Assembly (NCBI RefSeq): GCF_965227505.1
Contig: NZ_OZ245757.1
Coordinates: forward strand, 5,270,001-5,334,000
DNA: 64,000 bases
Source: Pelagibius sp965227505
GTDB lineage: Bacteria; Pseudomonadota; Alphaproteobacteria; Kiloniellales; Kiloniellaceae
Direction of reading: 5' to 3'
Part shown: in pieces, positions 52,223 through 60,800 of the stretch
Numbering within the stretch: the stretch's first letter is position 1
Layout of the letters: each line of letters opens with the position of its first letter
Translations under genes and position numbers: made by a program
The notes under the pieces: generated by a model
Databases searched by the model: none
Told to the model about the DNA's origin: nothing
What the model saw: only the letters and a program-made list of their open reading frames with translations

Positions 52223-52837
52223 ATGCTAGAGGATGCCGAAAGCCGGCGCCGCCTGATCGAGACAGTGGCGCAGGCGGTGATTGACCACGCCGACGAGCTG
52301 ACCGCGCTCGATCAGGCCATCGGGGACGGCGACCACGGCGTCAACATGAAGCGCGGCGCCGAGGCGGTGCTGGCCGATCTCGACGACTTGGCGGCCAAGT
52401 CCCTGCCGGAGGCCCTGAAAGGCATCGGCATGGCGCTGGTGATGAAGGTGGGCGGTGCCTCGGGACCGCTCTACGGCACCTTTTTCATGACGCTGGGCAA
52501 GAGTCTGCCGGAGGCACCGGCCGCGGCCGATACCCTGGCAGCCTTCGAGGCGGCGCTGGAAGCGGTGATGGCCCGCGGCAAGTCGCACCCCGGTCAGAAG
52601 ACCATGCTGGATGTGCTGGCTCCGGCCCTGGAGACGCTGAAAGCCGAACCCAAGGCATCGCCCGGGCTTTGCGCCGCCGTGGCCGACGCGGCGGAGGCCA
52701 CCGTTCCCATGCGCGCCGAGCGCGGCCGGGCTTCTTTTCTGGGCGAGCGCTCGATCGGCCACATGGACCCCGGCGCACGGTCCTCGGCACTCATGATCGA
52801 TACCGTCAGCAAGACCCTGGAGGCCGCGGCCAAATGA
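52223..52837 (+). CDS. dhaL: Dihydroxyacetone kinase subunit DhaL
   Basis: The ADP-carrying subunit of the PTS-type dihydroxyacetone kinase, 204 aa. The Mg-nucleotide site is in LTALDQAIGDGDHGVNMKRG near residue 29, followed by GGASGPLYGTFF and GKSHPGQKTMLDVL, typical of DhaL. DhaL is not released with ADP but is rephosphorylated by DhaM. It follows the ATPases by 14 bp and overlaps dhaM by 4 bp. Confidence 0.94.
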   Translation: MLEDAESRRRLIETVAQAVIDHADELTALDQAIGDGDHGVNMKRGAEAVLADLDDLAAKSLPEALKGIGMALVMKVGGASGPLYGTFFMTLGKSLPEAPAAADTLAAFEAALEAVMARGKSHPGQKTMLDVLAPALETLKAEPKASPGLCAAVADAAEATVPMRAERGRASFLGERSIGHMDPGARSSALMIDTVSKTLEAAAK

Positions 52838-53229
52838 GCGAGGATAAGGTTGGAATCGTTATTGTCTCCCACTCGCCGGAGGTTGCCCGCGGCACGGCGG
52901 ACATGGTGCGCCAGATGGTCGGCGATGAGGTGCCGCTGGCCTGGTGCGGGGGCGATCCCGACGGCGGCCTCGGCACCTCGGTCGAGACCATTCTGGGGGC
53001 GATCGACCAGGCCTGGACCAACGCCGGCGTTGCCATTCTGGTCGATCTGGGCGGTGCTGAAACCAACAGCGAAATGGCGGTGGAGATGCAGCCCGACGAG
53101 AGGCGCGCGCGCATTGCAATCTGCAACGCGCCGATTGTCGAAGGCGCGGTGATTGCGGCCACGGAAGCCTCCGGCGGTGCGCCGCTGGAGGTGGTCCGCC
53201 GCACGGCTGAGGAACTGTCGCCGGCCTGA
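52834..53229 (+). CDS. dhaM: DhaM-like EIIA(Man)-type phosphotransferase subunit
   Basis: A 131-aa EIIA-mannose-like domain carrying the active His13 in IVIVSHSPEVARG and the conserved GAIDQAWTNAGVAILVDLGGAETNSEMA. In Escherichia coli DhaM this domain is fused to HPr- and EI-like domains; here it stands alone and is followed by separate HPr and EI genes in the same order. It would pass phosphate from HPr to the DhaL-bound ADP. Confidence 0.9.
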   Translation: MSEDKVGIVIVSHSPEVARGTADMVRQMVGDEVPLAWCGGDPDGGLGTSVETILGAIDQAWTNAGVAILVDLGGAETNSEMAVEMQPDERRARIAICNAPIVEGAVIAATEASGGAPLEVVRRTAEELSPA

Positions 53230-53285
53230 CTGCCGGCGCCGAGAATGACGATTTGATGACGACTTTATCAAGTACGGCGGAAGAA

Positions 53286-53579
53286 ATGGAAGAAGCTTCA
53301 GTCCTCATGACCCATGCGGTCGGCCTCCACGCAAGACCCTCGGTGAAGCTCACCAAGCTGGCCAAGACCTTCACCGCGCGCATCGAACTGGCGGTCTCGG
53401 AGGACGGTCCCTGGATCGATGCGAAGAGCATTGTCCGGGTCATGGCCGCCAAGGCGCCCAAGGACACGGTGCTGTTCTTTCGTGCCGAAGGCGATGACGC
53501 GGGTGATGCGGTCTCGGCGCTGACGGCGCTTGTCGAGCGCGATTTCGACGAAGGTCAGGCGGATGCCGCCAACGCCTGA
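53286..53579 (+). CDS. HPr-like phosphocarrier protein
   Basis: A 97-aa HPr with the active His15 in TMTHAVGLHARPSVK (residues 8-21) and a conserved Ser48 in IDAKSIVRVMAAKAP. The ATG at 53286 puts the first strand at the usual distance; upstream TTG and ATG starts at 53253 and 53256 would add ten residues. Together with the neighbouring EI gene it should form a dedicated phosphorelay for DhaKLM. Overlaps the EI start. Confidence 0.9.
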   Translation: MEEASVLMTHAVGLHARPSVKLTKLAKTFTARIELAVSEDGPWIDAKSIVRVMAAKAPKDTVLFFRAEGDDAGDAVSALTALVERDFDEGQADAANA

Positions 53580-55206
53580 CCGCAGCGGGCTCCAGTTTCA
53601 GGGCACCCCGGCGGCGCCGGGTCTGGCCATCGGTCCGCTCCTCGTTCTGGAGGACGACGCGGCCCCGAACGACGCGCCCGCACCGCAGGCGGGCCTCGAC
53701 CCGGAGGCGGAAGCGGGACGGCTGCGGGCGGCCATGAGCGAGGCCGTGGCCGAGCTTGCGGCCCTTCTTGCCGATCTCGACGCCGAGTCCGCGGGCATCA
53801 TCGAGTTCCAGATCGCCATGCTGGAAGACGATGCGCTGATCGATCCGGCCCTGGAGACCCTGGCGGACGGCAAGGACGCGGCGGTCGCGTGGCGCGCTGC
53901 CCTGGATACCCAGATTGCCGATTACGAGGCGGCCAACGACGAATACTTCCGGGCGCGCGCAAGCGACCTCTCGGACCTCAAGGACCGCGTGTTGCGGCAT
54001 CTCAGCGGCCGTGCCCTGCCGGCTCAGGACCTGGCCGGCAAGGTGCTGACGGGCCGCGACCTGACGCCCAGCCGCTTTCTGGAAACGGACTGGACCCGGG
54101 GCGGCGGCCTCGCCCTGCGTCAGGGCAGCCCGTCCAGCCACGTGGCCATGCTGGCGCGGGCCCGTGGCGTGCCCATGGTGGTCGGGCTCGGCGATGCCGA
54201 CCTGCCCGATGGGGGAGAGGCCCTGCTGGACGGCGAAAGCGGCCTGCTGATCGTCGATCCCAGCAGCGCCGAGCGCGCTGCCTTTGCCGACCGGCAGGCG
54301 GCGGCGAGGCGGGCGCAGGCCGCGGAGGCGGCTTTCCGTGGCGAGCCGGCGGCGACGCGCGACGGTACGGCGATTGCCGTGATGATCAACGTTGCCGATC
54401 CGGCGGAACTGGACGCGCTCGACCCCAACGACTGTGACGGGATCGGTCTGGTGCGCAGCGAGTTTCTCTTCCACGGCGCCGCGGGGCTGCCGGATGAGGA
54501 AAAGCAGTACCGCGCCTATCGGCGGATGCTCGAATGGGCCGAGGGCAGGCCGGTGGTCATCCGCACCCTCGATGCCGGCGGGGACAAGCCGGTGGCAGGT
54601 CTGACGATGGCGGAGGAGTCCAATCCCTTTCTGGGCTTGCGGGGGCTGCGTCTGTCGCTGGCGCACCCGGAGGTGTTCCGGGTTCAGCTCCGCGCGCTGG
54701 CCCGCGCCGCACCGCACGGCAGTCTGAAGGTCATGCTGCCCATGGTGACCCGCCCGGAGGAACTGCACGAGGCCCGGCGTCTCTTCGGTGAGGCGCTGAC
54801 GGAACTGCAGGAAGAGGGCAAGGCCTGCGCCGCGGCTCCGCTGGGTATGATGGTGGAAGTGCCGGCAGCGGCCATCGCGCCAGAACTCTTTGCCGAAGCG
54901 GACTTCTTCTCCATCGGTTCCAACGACCTGACGCAATACGTGACCGCTGCAGGGCGCGACATCGCCGCGGTGGCGCCGCTCAACGACGTCTCCCATCCGG
55001 CGGTGCTGAAGCTGATCGCATCGCTGGTGGCGGGCGCGCAGGCCCTGGGCATCGAGGTCAGCCTCTGCGGCGATGCGGGGGGCGAGCCCTCCCGGATCCC
55101 GGCCTTGCTGGACTGCGGCCTGCGCAGTCTCTCCGTCGCGCCGCTGGCCCTGGGGCGCACCAAGGCGGCCATCGCCGGCATCGACCTGGGGGCACCGCAT
55201 GGCTAG
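53563..55206 (+). CDS. Phosphoenolpyruvate-protein phosphotransferase (EI-like)
   Basis: A 547-aa EI. The phospho-His193 is in LRQGSPSSHVAMLARARGVP, a GGxTSH-type loop with Ser in place of Thr; the PEP-binding C-terminal barrel shows NPFLGLRGLRLSL, GMMVEVPAAAIAPELF, IGSNDLTQY and SLCGDAGGEP. The ATG at 53563 has AAGGTCAGGCGG upstream and overlaps the HPr end by 17 bp. It is slightly shorter than housekeeping EI (about 575 aa). Confidence 0.92.
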   Translation: MPPTPDRSGLQFQGTPAAPGLAIGPLLVLEDDAAPNDAPAPQAGLDPEAEAGRLRAAMSEAVAELAALLADLDAESAGIIEFQIAMLEDDALIDPALETLADGKDAAVAWRAALDTQIADYEAANDEYFRARASDLSDLKDRVLRHLSGRALPAQDLAGKVLTGRDLTPSRFLETDWTRGGGLALRQGSPSSHVAMLARARGVPMVVGLGDADLPDGGEALLDGESGLLIVDPSSAERAAFADRQAAARRAQAAEAAFRGEPAATRDGTAIAVMINVADPAELDALDPNDCDGIGLVRSEFLFHGAAGLPDEEKQYRAYRRMLEWAEGRPVVIRTLDAGGDKPVAGLTMAEESNPFLGLRGLRLSLAHPEVFRVQLRALARAAPHGSLKVMLPMVTRPEELHEARRLFGEALTELQEEGKACAAAPLGMMVEVPAAAIAPELFAEADFFSIGSNDLTQYVTAAGRDIAAVAPLNDVSHPAVLKLIASLVAGAQALGIEVSLCGDAGGEPSRIPALLDCGLRSLSVAPLALGRTKAAIAGIDLGAPHG

Positions 55207-55624
55207 ATCCCCCGCCGTCGCGTCCGCCGATGCCGTCGCTGCCTACAAGGCGGTGCTGCAGGGGGTGCTCGACAAGCGCCCCTCCGGCACCCGTCAGCGC
55301 CTCGCCACGGCGCTCGGCAAGAACCGCAGTTTCATCTCGCAGATCTCAAACCCAACCTATTCGGTGCCGATTCCCGCGCGCCATCTGGAGACGATTTTCG
55401 AGATCTGCCATTTCTCCGTCGAGGAGCGGCGCAGCTTTCTGAAGAGCTACGGCCTTGCCCATCCGGCCCGCCTGAAGCTGGTGAAGGACGCGCCAAAGCT
55501 GCGCGAGCATCGCATTCACCTGCCGGATCTGGGGGACGAGGCGCGCAATCGCGAGCTGGAACGCGTCATCGAGGAGTTCGTTCAAAAAGTCGCACGCCTG
55601 TTTGAACAGGGCCGGGAATCCTGA
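55199..55624 (+). CDS. Small HTH-like protein between ptsI-like gene and dhaK
   Basis: A 141-aa protein whose middle region GTRQRLATALGKNRSFISQISNP looks like a XRE-type helix-turn-helix, followed by VPIPARHLETIFEICHFS and a basic C-terminal helix. No sensor domain is evident, so it may be an operon-specific regulator, or a phosphorelay-associated helper. Its start overlaps the EI stop (ATGGCTAG) and it precedes dhaK by 28 bp. Function not established. Confidence 0.75.
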   Translation: MARSPAVASADAVAAYKAVLQGVLDKRPSGTRQRLATALGKNRSFISQISNPTYSVPIPARHLETIFEICHFSVEERRSFLKSYGLAHPARLKLVKDAPKLREHRIHLPDLGDEARNRELERVIEEFVQKVARLFEQGRES

Positions 55625-55652
55625 GGGCGCAAGGCAGAGGAGAGAGGACGTC

Positions 55653-56642
55653 ATGAAGAAGCTGATCAACGCCACCGAGACGGTGCTCACCGAAAGCCTG
55701 GACGGTTTCGTCTCGGCCCACAGCGACATTCTAACCCTTGGGGAGGAGCACAAGTTCGTGCGCCGCGTCCAGCCCAAGGCCGGCAAGGTGGCCCTGATCT
55801 CCGGCGGCGGCTCCGGCCACGAACCGCTGCATGGCGGCTTTGTCGGCCACGGCATGCTGGATGCGGCTTGTCCGGGCCAGGTCTTCACTTCGCCCACGCC
55901 CGACCAGATGCTGGCGGCGGCTGAGGCGGTCGACGGCGGCGCCGGGACGCTCTTCATCGTCAAGAACTACGAAGGCGATGTCATGAACTTCGAGATGGCG
56001 GCGGAGATGGCGGCCGGCGAGATCATGACGGTGCTGACCAACGACGACGTGGCGGTGGAAACCTCCACCTTCTCGACGGGCCGGCGCGGCGTTGCGGGGA
56101 CGCTGTTCGTGGAGAAGGTCGTGGGCGCGGCGGCGGAGGAGGGCCGCGACCTTGCCGCCCTGAAAGCGCTCGGCGACCGCGCCAACGCTGCCACCCGCTC
56201 CATGGGTGTCGCCCTGACGAGCTGTACCGTGCCGGCGGCGGGGACCCCGACCTTCGATCTCGGCGAGAGCGAGATGGAACTGGGCGTCGGCATTCACGGG
56301 GAACCCGGCCGACGCCGCGTGGCGCTGGCTTCGGCCAATGAGATCGCCGAGGAAATGGTGACCGCCATCCTCTCCGACTTCGGCGATCAGACCGGGGGCG
56401 AAGCCTTTGTCCTGCTGAACGGCTTCGGCGGCACGCCGCTGATGGAACTCTATCTGATGTTCAACGCCGCAGAGCAGCTGCTGGCACGCCGCGGCGTCAC
56501 CGTATCCCGCAGCCTTGTCGGGAATTACGTCACCTCTCTGGAGATGGCCGGCTGTTCGCTGACCGTCGCCCTTTTGGATGACGAACTGCGCAGGCTCTGG
56601 GATGCGCCGGTGCACACCCCTGCTTTGCGTTGGGGTTTATAG
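55653..56642 (+). CDS. dhaK: Dihydroxyacetone kinase subunit DhaK
   Basis: The substrate-binding subunit, 329 aa. GGGSGHEPLHGGFVGHGMLDAACPG is the signature loop, KNYEGDVMNFEMAAEM and FSTGRRGVAGTLFVEKV follow, and the substrate-binding His is in ELGVGIHGEPGRRRV near residue 216, which covalently binds the ketone in DhaK. It is last in the order ABC-dhaL-dhaM-HPr-EI-HTH-dhaK. The family also includes erythrulose and other short ketose kinases, so the substrate may be larger than dihydroxyacetone. Confidence 0.93.
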   Translation: MKKLINATETVLTESLDGFVSAHSDILTLGEEHKFVRRVQPKAGKVALISGGGSGHEPLHGGFVGHGMLDAACPGQVFTSPTPDQMLAAAEAVDGGAGTLFIVKNYEGDVMNFEMAAEMAAGEIMTVLTNDDVAVETSTFSTGRRGVAGTLFVEKVVGAAAEEGRDLAALKALGDRANAATRSMGVALTSCTVPAAGTPTFDLGESEMELGVGIHGEPGRRRVALASANEIAEEMVTAILSDFGDQTGGEAFVLLNGFGGTPLMELYLMFNAAEQLLARRGVTVSRSLVGNYVTSLEMAGCSLTVALLDDELRRLWDAPVHTPALRWGL

Positions 56643-56736
56643 TAATAATCACAGTCCCTTGGAGGGCTTTTCCAAGAAATTGTGTTAGGAATCTACAGCG
56701 ATTTTGTCCCCAGAGCGGGGTGGGAAGAATGTTGTC

Positions 56737-56779
56737 GGCGTCTGGTTTGTGGGCTATTGTATACCAAGAACCAGACGCC
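56737..56779. promoter_or_regulatory. Inverted repeat upstream of the GntR-type gene
   Basis: GGCGTCTGGTT (56737-56747) and AACCAGACGCC (56769-56779) are perfect 11-bp arms separated by 21 bp. Between them lies TTGTATACCAA, which resembles FCD-GntR operators of the TTGTATAC type. The position 70 bp before the GntR gene suggests autoregulation, and the same protein may control the oxalate genes. Confidence 0.6.
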
Positions 56780-56848
56780 AGTCTGCCGGCGGCAGCAGCC
56801 GGTTGCGGTGTCGGGTCCTAGCCACGACGGAACGGACAGATCCCGCAG

Positions 56849-57538
56849 ATGTTGCCGAACAAGCTCGAAGTCAAGCCGATCGAGACGACCTTCAGCCTGA
56901 AGGAGCATATCTACGAGACGCTGCGTGACGGCATTACTTCCATGAACATCTATGCCGACGACGCCCAGTTGAAGCTGGACGAGCGGCAGCTTTCCGAGCA
57001 GTTGGGCATCAGCCGCACGCCGATCCGTGAAGCCCTGGCGCGTCTGGAGCAGGAAGGACTGGTGACCGTCATTCCGCGCCGCGGCGTTTTCATCGTGCGC
57101 AAATCGCGCAAGGAGATCCTGGAGATGATCACGGTCTGGGCGGCGCTGGAAAGCATGGCCGCCCGGCTCATCACCCAGAACGCCTCCGACGAGGGCATCG
57201 CCTCCCTGCGCAAGCTCTTCACCTCTTTCGAGAATGGGCAGGTCCAGGCGCACATCGACGAGTACTCGGACCGCAACATCGAGTTTCATCAGTCGATCCT
57301 GGAGCTCAGCGGCTGCGCGTTGCTGAAGCAAACCGCCGACCGGCTGTTCATTCACATGAAGGGCATCCGCGCCCGGACGATCTCGGAACAGGACCGTGCC
57401 AAGCGGTCCATTATCGACCATCTGCACATCATCGAGGCGCTGGAGGCCCGCGATACCGAACTCGCGGAGCGTCTGGTGCGCGAACACACATTGAATCTGG
57501 CGGCGCACATCGAGGCGCACGTCGACTATCTCGATTGA
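56849..57538 (+). CDS. GntR-family regulator (FCD type)
   Basis: A 229-aa regulator. Residues 18-80 form a winged HTH (KEHIYETLRDGITSMNIY; LSEQLGISRTPIREALARLEQEGLVTVIPRRGVFI), residues 90-225 a helical FCD sensor domain with metal-binding type His and Asp residues (EFHQSILELSG; REHTLNLAAHIEAHV), usually binding an organic acid. It precedes the oxalate genes by 93 bp on the same strand and is their likely regulator; oxalate, formate or a C2 acid are candidate effectors. Confidence 0.93.
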   Translation: MLPNKLEVKPIETTFSLKEHIYETLRDGITSMNIYADDAQLKLDERQLSEQLGISRTPIREALARLEQEGLVTVIPRRGVFIVRKSRKEILEMITVWAALESMAARLITQNASDEGIASLRKLFTSFENGQVQAHIDEYSDRNIEFHQSILELSGCALLKQTADRLFIHMKGIRARTISEQDRAKRSIIDHLHIIEALEARDTELAERLVREHTLNLAAHIEAHVDYLD

Positions 57539-57631
57539 ACCACTCGGCCACCGTGTCGCCGGGGCGCCGAAACGTGAAGCCACAAACCAATGCAATGACC
57601 CAAGGCCATGGGTTTTCGGGGAGACAACGGA

Positions 57632-59377
57632 ATGTCAGCATCAGTACAGAGCCTTGATGCAACTGTGGAAGAAGCCGCCGAGACGGAGGCTCTGACCGAC
57701 GGCTTCCACCTCGTCATCGACGCGCTGAAGCTCAATGGGATCAACACCATCTACAATGTGCCGGGTATCCCGATTACGGACCTGGGGCGCTACATGCAGG
57801 CCGAGGGCATGCGGGTGCTGTCGTTCCGGCACGAGCAGCACGCGGGCTACGCTGCCGCCATCGCCGGCTTTCTGACCAAGAAGCCCGGGGTCTGTCTGAC
57901 GGTCTCGGCGCCCGGCTTTCTCAATGGCCTGACGGCCCTGGCCCACGCCACCACCAACTGTTTCCCCATGATCCTCATCAGCGGATCTTCCGAGCGGGAG
58001 ATCGTCGACCTGCAGCAGGGCGACTACGAGGAGATGGACCAGCTCGCCATTGCCAAGCCGCTCTGCAAGGCCGCCTACCGGGTGCTGCATGCCGAGGACA
58101 TCGGTATCGGCATTGCCCGGGCCATCCGCTCGGCGGTGTCCGGGCGGCCCGGCGGTGTCTACCTCGACCTCCCGGCGCAGCTTCTGGGGCAGGTCATGAA
58201 CGCAGAAGCCGGGCAGCGCTCCCTCGTCGAAGTCGTCGACGCGGCGCCGCGCCAGCTGCCGGCGCCCGAAGCCGTCGCCCGGGCGCTGGAGGTGCTGAAG
58301 GGCGCCAAGCGGCCCCTGATCATCCTCGGCAAGGGGGCTGCCTACGCCCAGGCCGACGAGGAGATCCGCGCCCTGGTCGAGAAAAGCGGTTTTCCCTACC
58401 TGCCGATGAGCATGGCCAAGGGCCTGTTGCCTGACACCCATCCCCAGTCGGCCGGCCCGGCCCGTTCGCTGGTGCTGAAGGAGGCCGATGTCGTCCTGAT
58501 GATCGGCGCGCGCCTCAACTGGCTGCTCTCCCACGGCAAGGGCAAGACCTGGGGGAACGCGCCGAAGAAGTTCGTTCAGATCGACATCGAGCCGAAAGAG
58601 ATGGACAGCAACGTCGAAATCGCCGCGCCGCTTGTGGGCGACATCGGCTCCTGCGTTTCCGCGCTGCTGGAGGCGATGGGCGAAAACTGGGCGCCGCCGC
58701 CCGCCGACTGGACCGAGGCTGTCAGGGCGAAGAAGGACGCGAACATCGAGCGCATGGCTCCGCGGCTGCAGAACAACAACGTGCCGATGGATTTTCACGG
58801 GGCCCTGGGCGTGCTGCGGACCGTCATCGCCGAGCGGCCGGATGCCATCCTCGTCAACGAAGGGGCCAACACCCTCGATTTCGCGCGCAGCATCATCGAC
58901 ATGTACAAGCCCCGCAAGCGCCTGGACGTCGGAACCTGGGGCATCATGGGCATCGGCATGGGCCAGGCCATCGCGGCGGCTGTCGAGACGGGTCACCCGG
59001 TGCTGGCCGTCGAGGGCGACAGCGCCTTTGGCTTCTCGGGCATGGAGATCGAGACGATCTGCCGCTACAACCTGCCGATCTGCGTTGTCGTCTTCAACAA
59101 CGGCGGCATCTATCGCGGCACCGATGTCAACCCCACCGGCGGCGCGGACGCGGCGACCACCGTCTTCGTCAAGGACGCCCGCTACGACAAGATGATGGAG
59201 GCCTTCGGCGGCGCCGGCTACTACGCGACCTCGCCCGACGAGCTGCGCCGCGCGGTCAACGAGGCCATGGATTCCGGCCGGCCGGCCCTGGTCAACGCCG
59301 TCATCGACGAAGCGGCGGGCACGGAAAGCGGCCGCATCGGCAATCTCAATCCGCAGAGCGTGGTTGCCAAGAAGTAG
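57632..59377 (+). CDS. oxc: Oxalyl-CoA decarboxylase
   Basis: A thiamine-diphosphate enzyme of 581 aa that converts oxalyl-CoA to formyl-CoA and CO2. FHLVIDALKLNGINTIYNVPGIP at the N-terminus, the catalytic Glu in FRHEQHAGYAAAI, and the TPP motif GDSAFGFSGMEIETICRYNLPI-ending in NNGG near residue 470 are characteristic. The ATG at 57632 has a GGGGAGACAACGGA leader. It is followed directly by formyl-CoA transferase, the functional partner. Confidence 0.96.
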   Translation: MSASVQSLDATVEEAAETEALTDGFHLVIDALKLNGINTIYNVPGIPITDLGRYMQAEGMRVLSFRHEQHAGYAAAIAGFLTKKPGVCLTVSAPGFLNGLTALAHATTNCFPMILISGSSEREIVDLQQGDYEEMDQLAIAKPLCKAAYRVLHAEDIGIGIARAIRSAVSGRPGGVYLDLPAQLLGQVMNAEAGQRSLVEVVDAAPRQLPAPEAVARALEVLKGAKRPLIILGKGAAYAQADEEIRALVEKSGFPYLPMSMAKGLLPDTHPQSAGPARSLVLKEADVVLMIGARLNWLLSHGKGKTWGNAPKKFVQIDIEPKEMDSNVEIAAPLVGDIGSCVSALLEAMGENWAPPPADWTEAVRAKKDANIERMAPRLQNNNVPMDFHGALGVLRTVIAERPDAILVNEGANTLDFARSIIDMYKPRKRLDVGTWGIMGIGMGQAIAAAVETGHPVLAVEGDSAFGFSGMEIETICRYNLPICVVVFNNGGIYRGTDVNPTGGADAATTVFVKDARYDKMMEAFGGAGYYATSPDELRRAVNEAMDSGRPALVNAVIDEAAGTESGRIGNLNPQSVVAKK

Positions 59378-59420
59378 CCCAGCTCCGACGAGTCAAACCT
59401 TCAGAATAGAGGAGCCCGGT

Positions 59421-60698
59421 ATGAAAGCTCTCGAAGGCGTACGCATCCTGGACTTCACCCATGTTCAGTCCGGCCCGACCTGCACCCAGCTTCTGGCCTG
59501 GTTCGGCGCCGACGTCATCAAGGTTGAGCGGCCCGGTGTGGGCGACGCCACACGCGGCCAGTTGCGCGACATTCCCGACGTGGACAGCCTCTACTTCACC
59601 ATGCTGAACCACAACAAGCGCTCCATCACGCTCAACACCAAGAGCGAGAAGGGCAAAGAGGTCCTGACCAAGCTGGTTCAGTCCTGCGACGTGCTGGTGG
59701 AGAACTTCGCCCCCGGTGCCCTGGACCGCATGGGTTTCGGCTGGGACCAGGTGCAGAAGATCAATCCGCGGATGATCTATGCCTCCGTCAAGGGCTTCGG
59801 TCCCGGGCCCTACGAGGACTGCAAGGTCTATGAAAACGTCGCCCAGTGCACCGGCGGCGCCGCCTCGACCACCGGCTTTCTGGACGGGCCGCCGACGGTG
59901 ACCGGCGCGCAGATCGGCGATTCCGGCACCGGCCTGCACCTGGCTCTCGGCATCGTCACGGCGCTGTTCCATCGCGAGAAGTCGGGCAAGGGCCAGCGCG
60001 TGCTGGCGGCCATGCAGGACGGGGTGCTCAACCTCTGCCGGGTGAAACTGCGCGACCAGCAGCGCCTGGAGCATGGGCCGCTGAAAGAGTACAGCCAGTT
60101 CGGCCAGGGCATTCCCTTCGGCGAGGCGACACCGCGGGCCGGCAACGATTCCGGCGGCGGTCAGCCGGGCTGGATCGTCAAGTGCAAGGGCTGGGAGACC
60201 GACCCCAACGCCTATGTCTACTTCATCACCCAGGCCGCCGTCTGGGGCAACATCTGCGATCTCATCGGCAAGCCGGAGTGGAAAGAAGATCCTGGCTACG
60301 CCAAGCCGGAGGCACGGCTCGACAAGATTCCGCAGATCTTCGAGACCATCGAGGGCTGGACCAAGACCAAGACCAAGTTCGAGGTCATGGAGGCCTGCAA
60401 CCCGCTGAACATTCCCTGCGGTCCGATCCTCTCGATGAAGGAACTGGCGGAGGAGCCGAGCCTCAGGGAGACCGGAACCATCGTCGAGGTCGACCATCCG
60501 ACCCGGGGCAAATACCTGACCGTCGGTAATCCCGTCAAACTGTCGGACTCGCCGGCCGAAGTCACTCGCTCGCCGCTGCTCGGCGAGCACACCAACGAGA
60601 TCCTGGGCCAGGTCCTGGGGCTGTCCGAGGATGAGATTCAGGAGACCTGGGCCAGCGGTGCCCTGGGCGACCTGCCGGAGCAGGCCGCCGCTGAATGA
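59421..60698 (+). CDS. frc: Formyl-CoA:oxalate CoA-transferase
   Basis: A class III CoA-transferase of 425 aa (family 427-428 aa) that moves CoA from formyl-CoA to oxalate, releasing formate. LEGVRILDFTHVQSGPTCTQLLAWFGADVIKVERPG is the signature N-terminus; the catalytic Asp lies in IGDSGTGLHLALG near residue 170 and the flexible glycine loop is GGGQPGW near 258. Strong ribosome site GAGGAG. Together with oxc it forms the oxalate-degradation pair. Confidence 0.96.
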   Translation: MKALEGVRILDFTHVQSGPTCTQLLAWFGADVIKVERPGVGDATRGQLRDIPDVDSLYFTMLNHNKRSITLNTKSEKGKEVLTKLVQSCDVLVENFAPGALDRMGFGWDQVQKINPRMIYASVKGFGPGPYEDCKVYENVAQCTGGAASTTGFLDGPPTVTGAQIGDSGTGLHLALGIVTALFHREKSGKGQRVLAAMQDGVLNLCRVKLRDQQRLEHGPLKEYSQFGQGIPFGEATPRAGNDSGGGQPGWIVKCKGWETDPNAYVYFITQAAVWGNICDLIGKPEWKEDPGYAKPEARLDKIPQIFETIEGWTKTKTKFEVMEACNPLNIPCGPILSMKELAEEPSLRETGTIVEVDHPTRGKYLTVGNPVKLSDSPAEVTRSPLLGEHTNEILGQVLGLSEDEIQETWASGALGDLPEQAAAE

Positions 60699-60711
60699 CC
60701 GAAGAGTGTCG

Positions 60712-60735
60712 CCGCCGGATCAGCCGATCCGGCGG
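60712..60735. other. Stem-loop after frc
   Basis: CCGCCGGATC (60712-60721) pairs perfectly with GATCCGGCGG (60726-60735) across a 4-base loop, 14 bp after the frc stop. No T-run follows, so it is a processing or attenuating hairpin rather than a clear terminator. Confidence 0.5.
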
Positions 60736-60800
60736 GAATCGTCGTTGATCACACCGTCCTTTCTGAGGCACGGCCAGTACACGGGGGGAAACAGGCAGGC

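Noticed and set aside
56658..56676. Small inverted repeat CTTGGA/TCCAAG after dhaK as terminator
   Set aside because: Only a 6-bp stem and no T-run on the transcribed side; too weak to call a terminator.
57598..57613. Inverted repeat ACCCA/TGGGT before oxc as operator
   Set aside because: Five-base arms are expected by chance; no second copy seen near the module.
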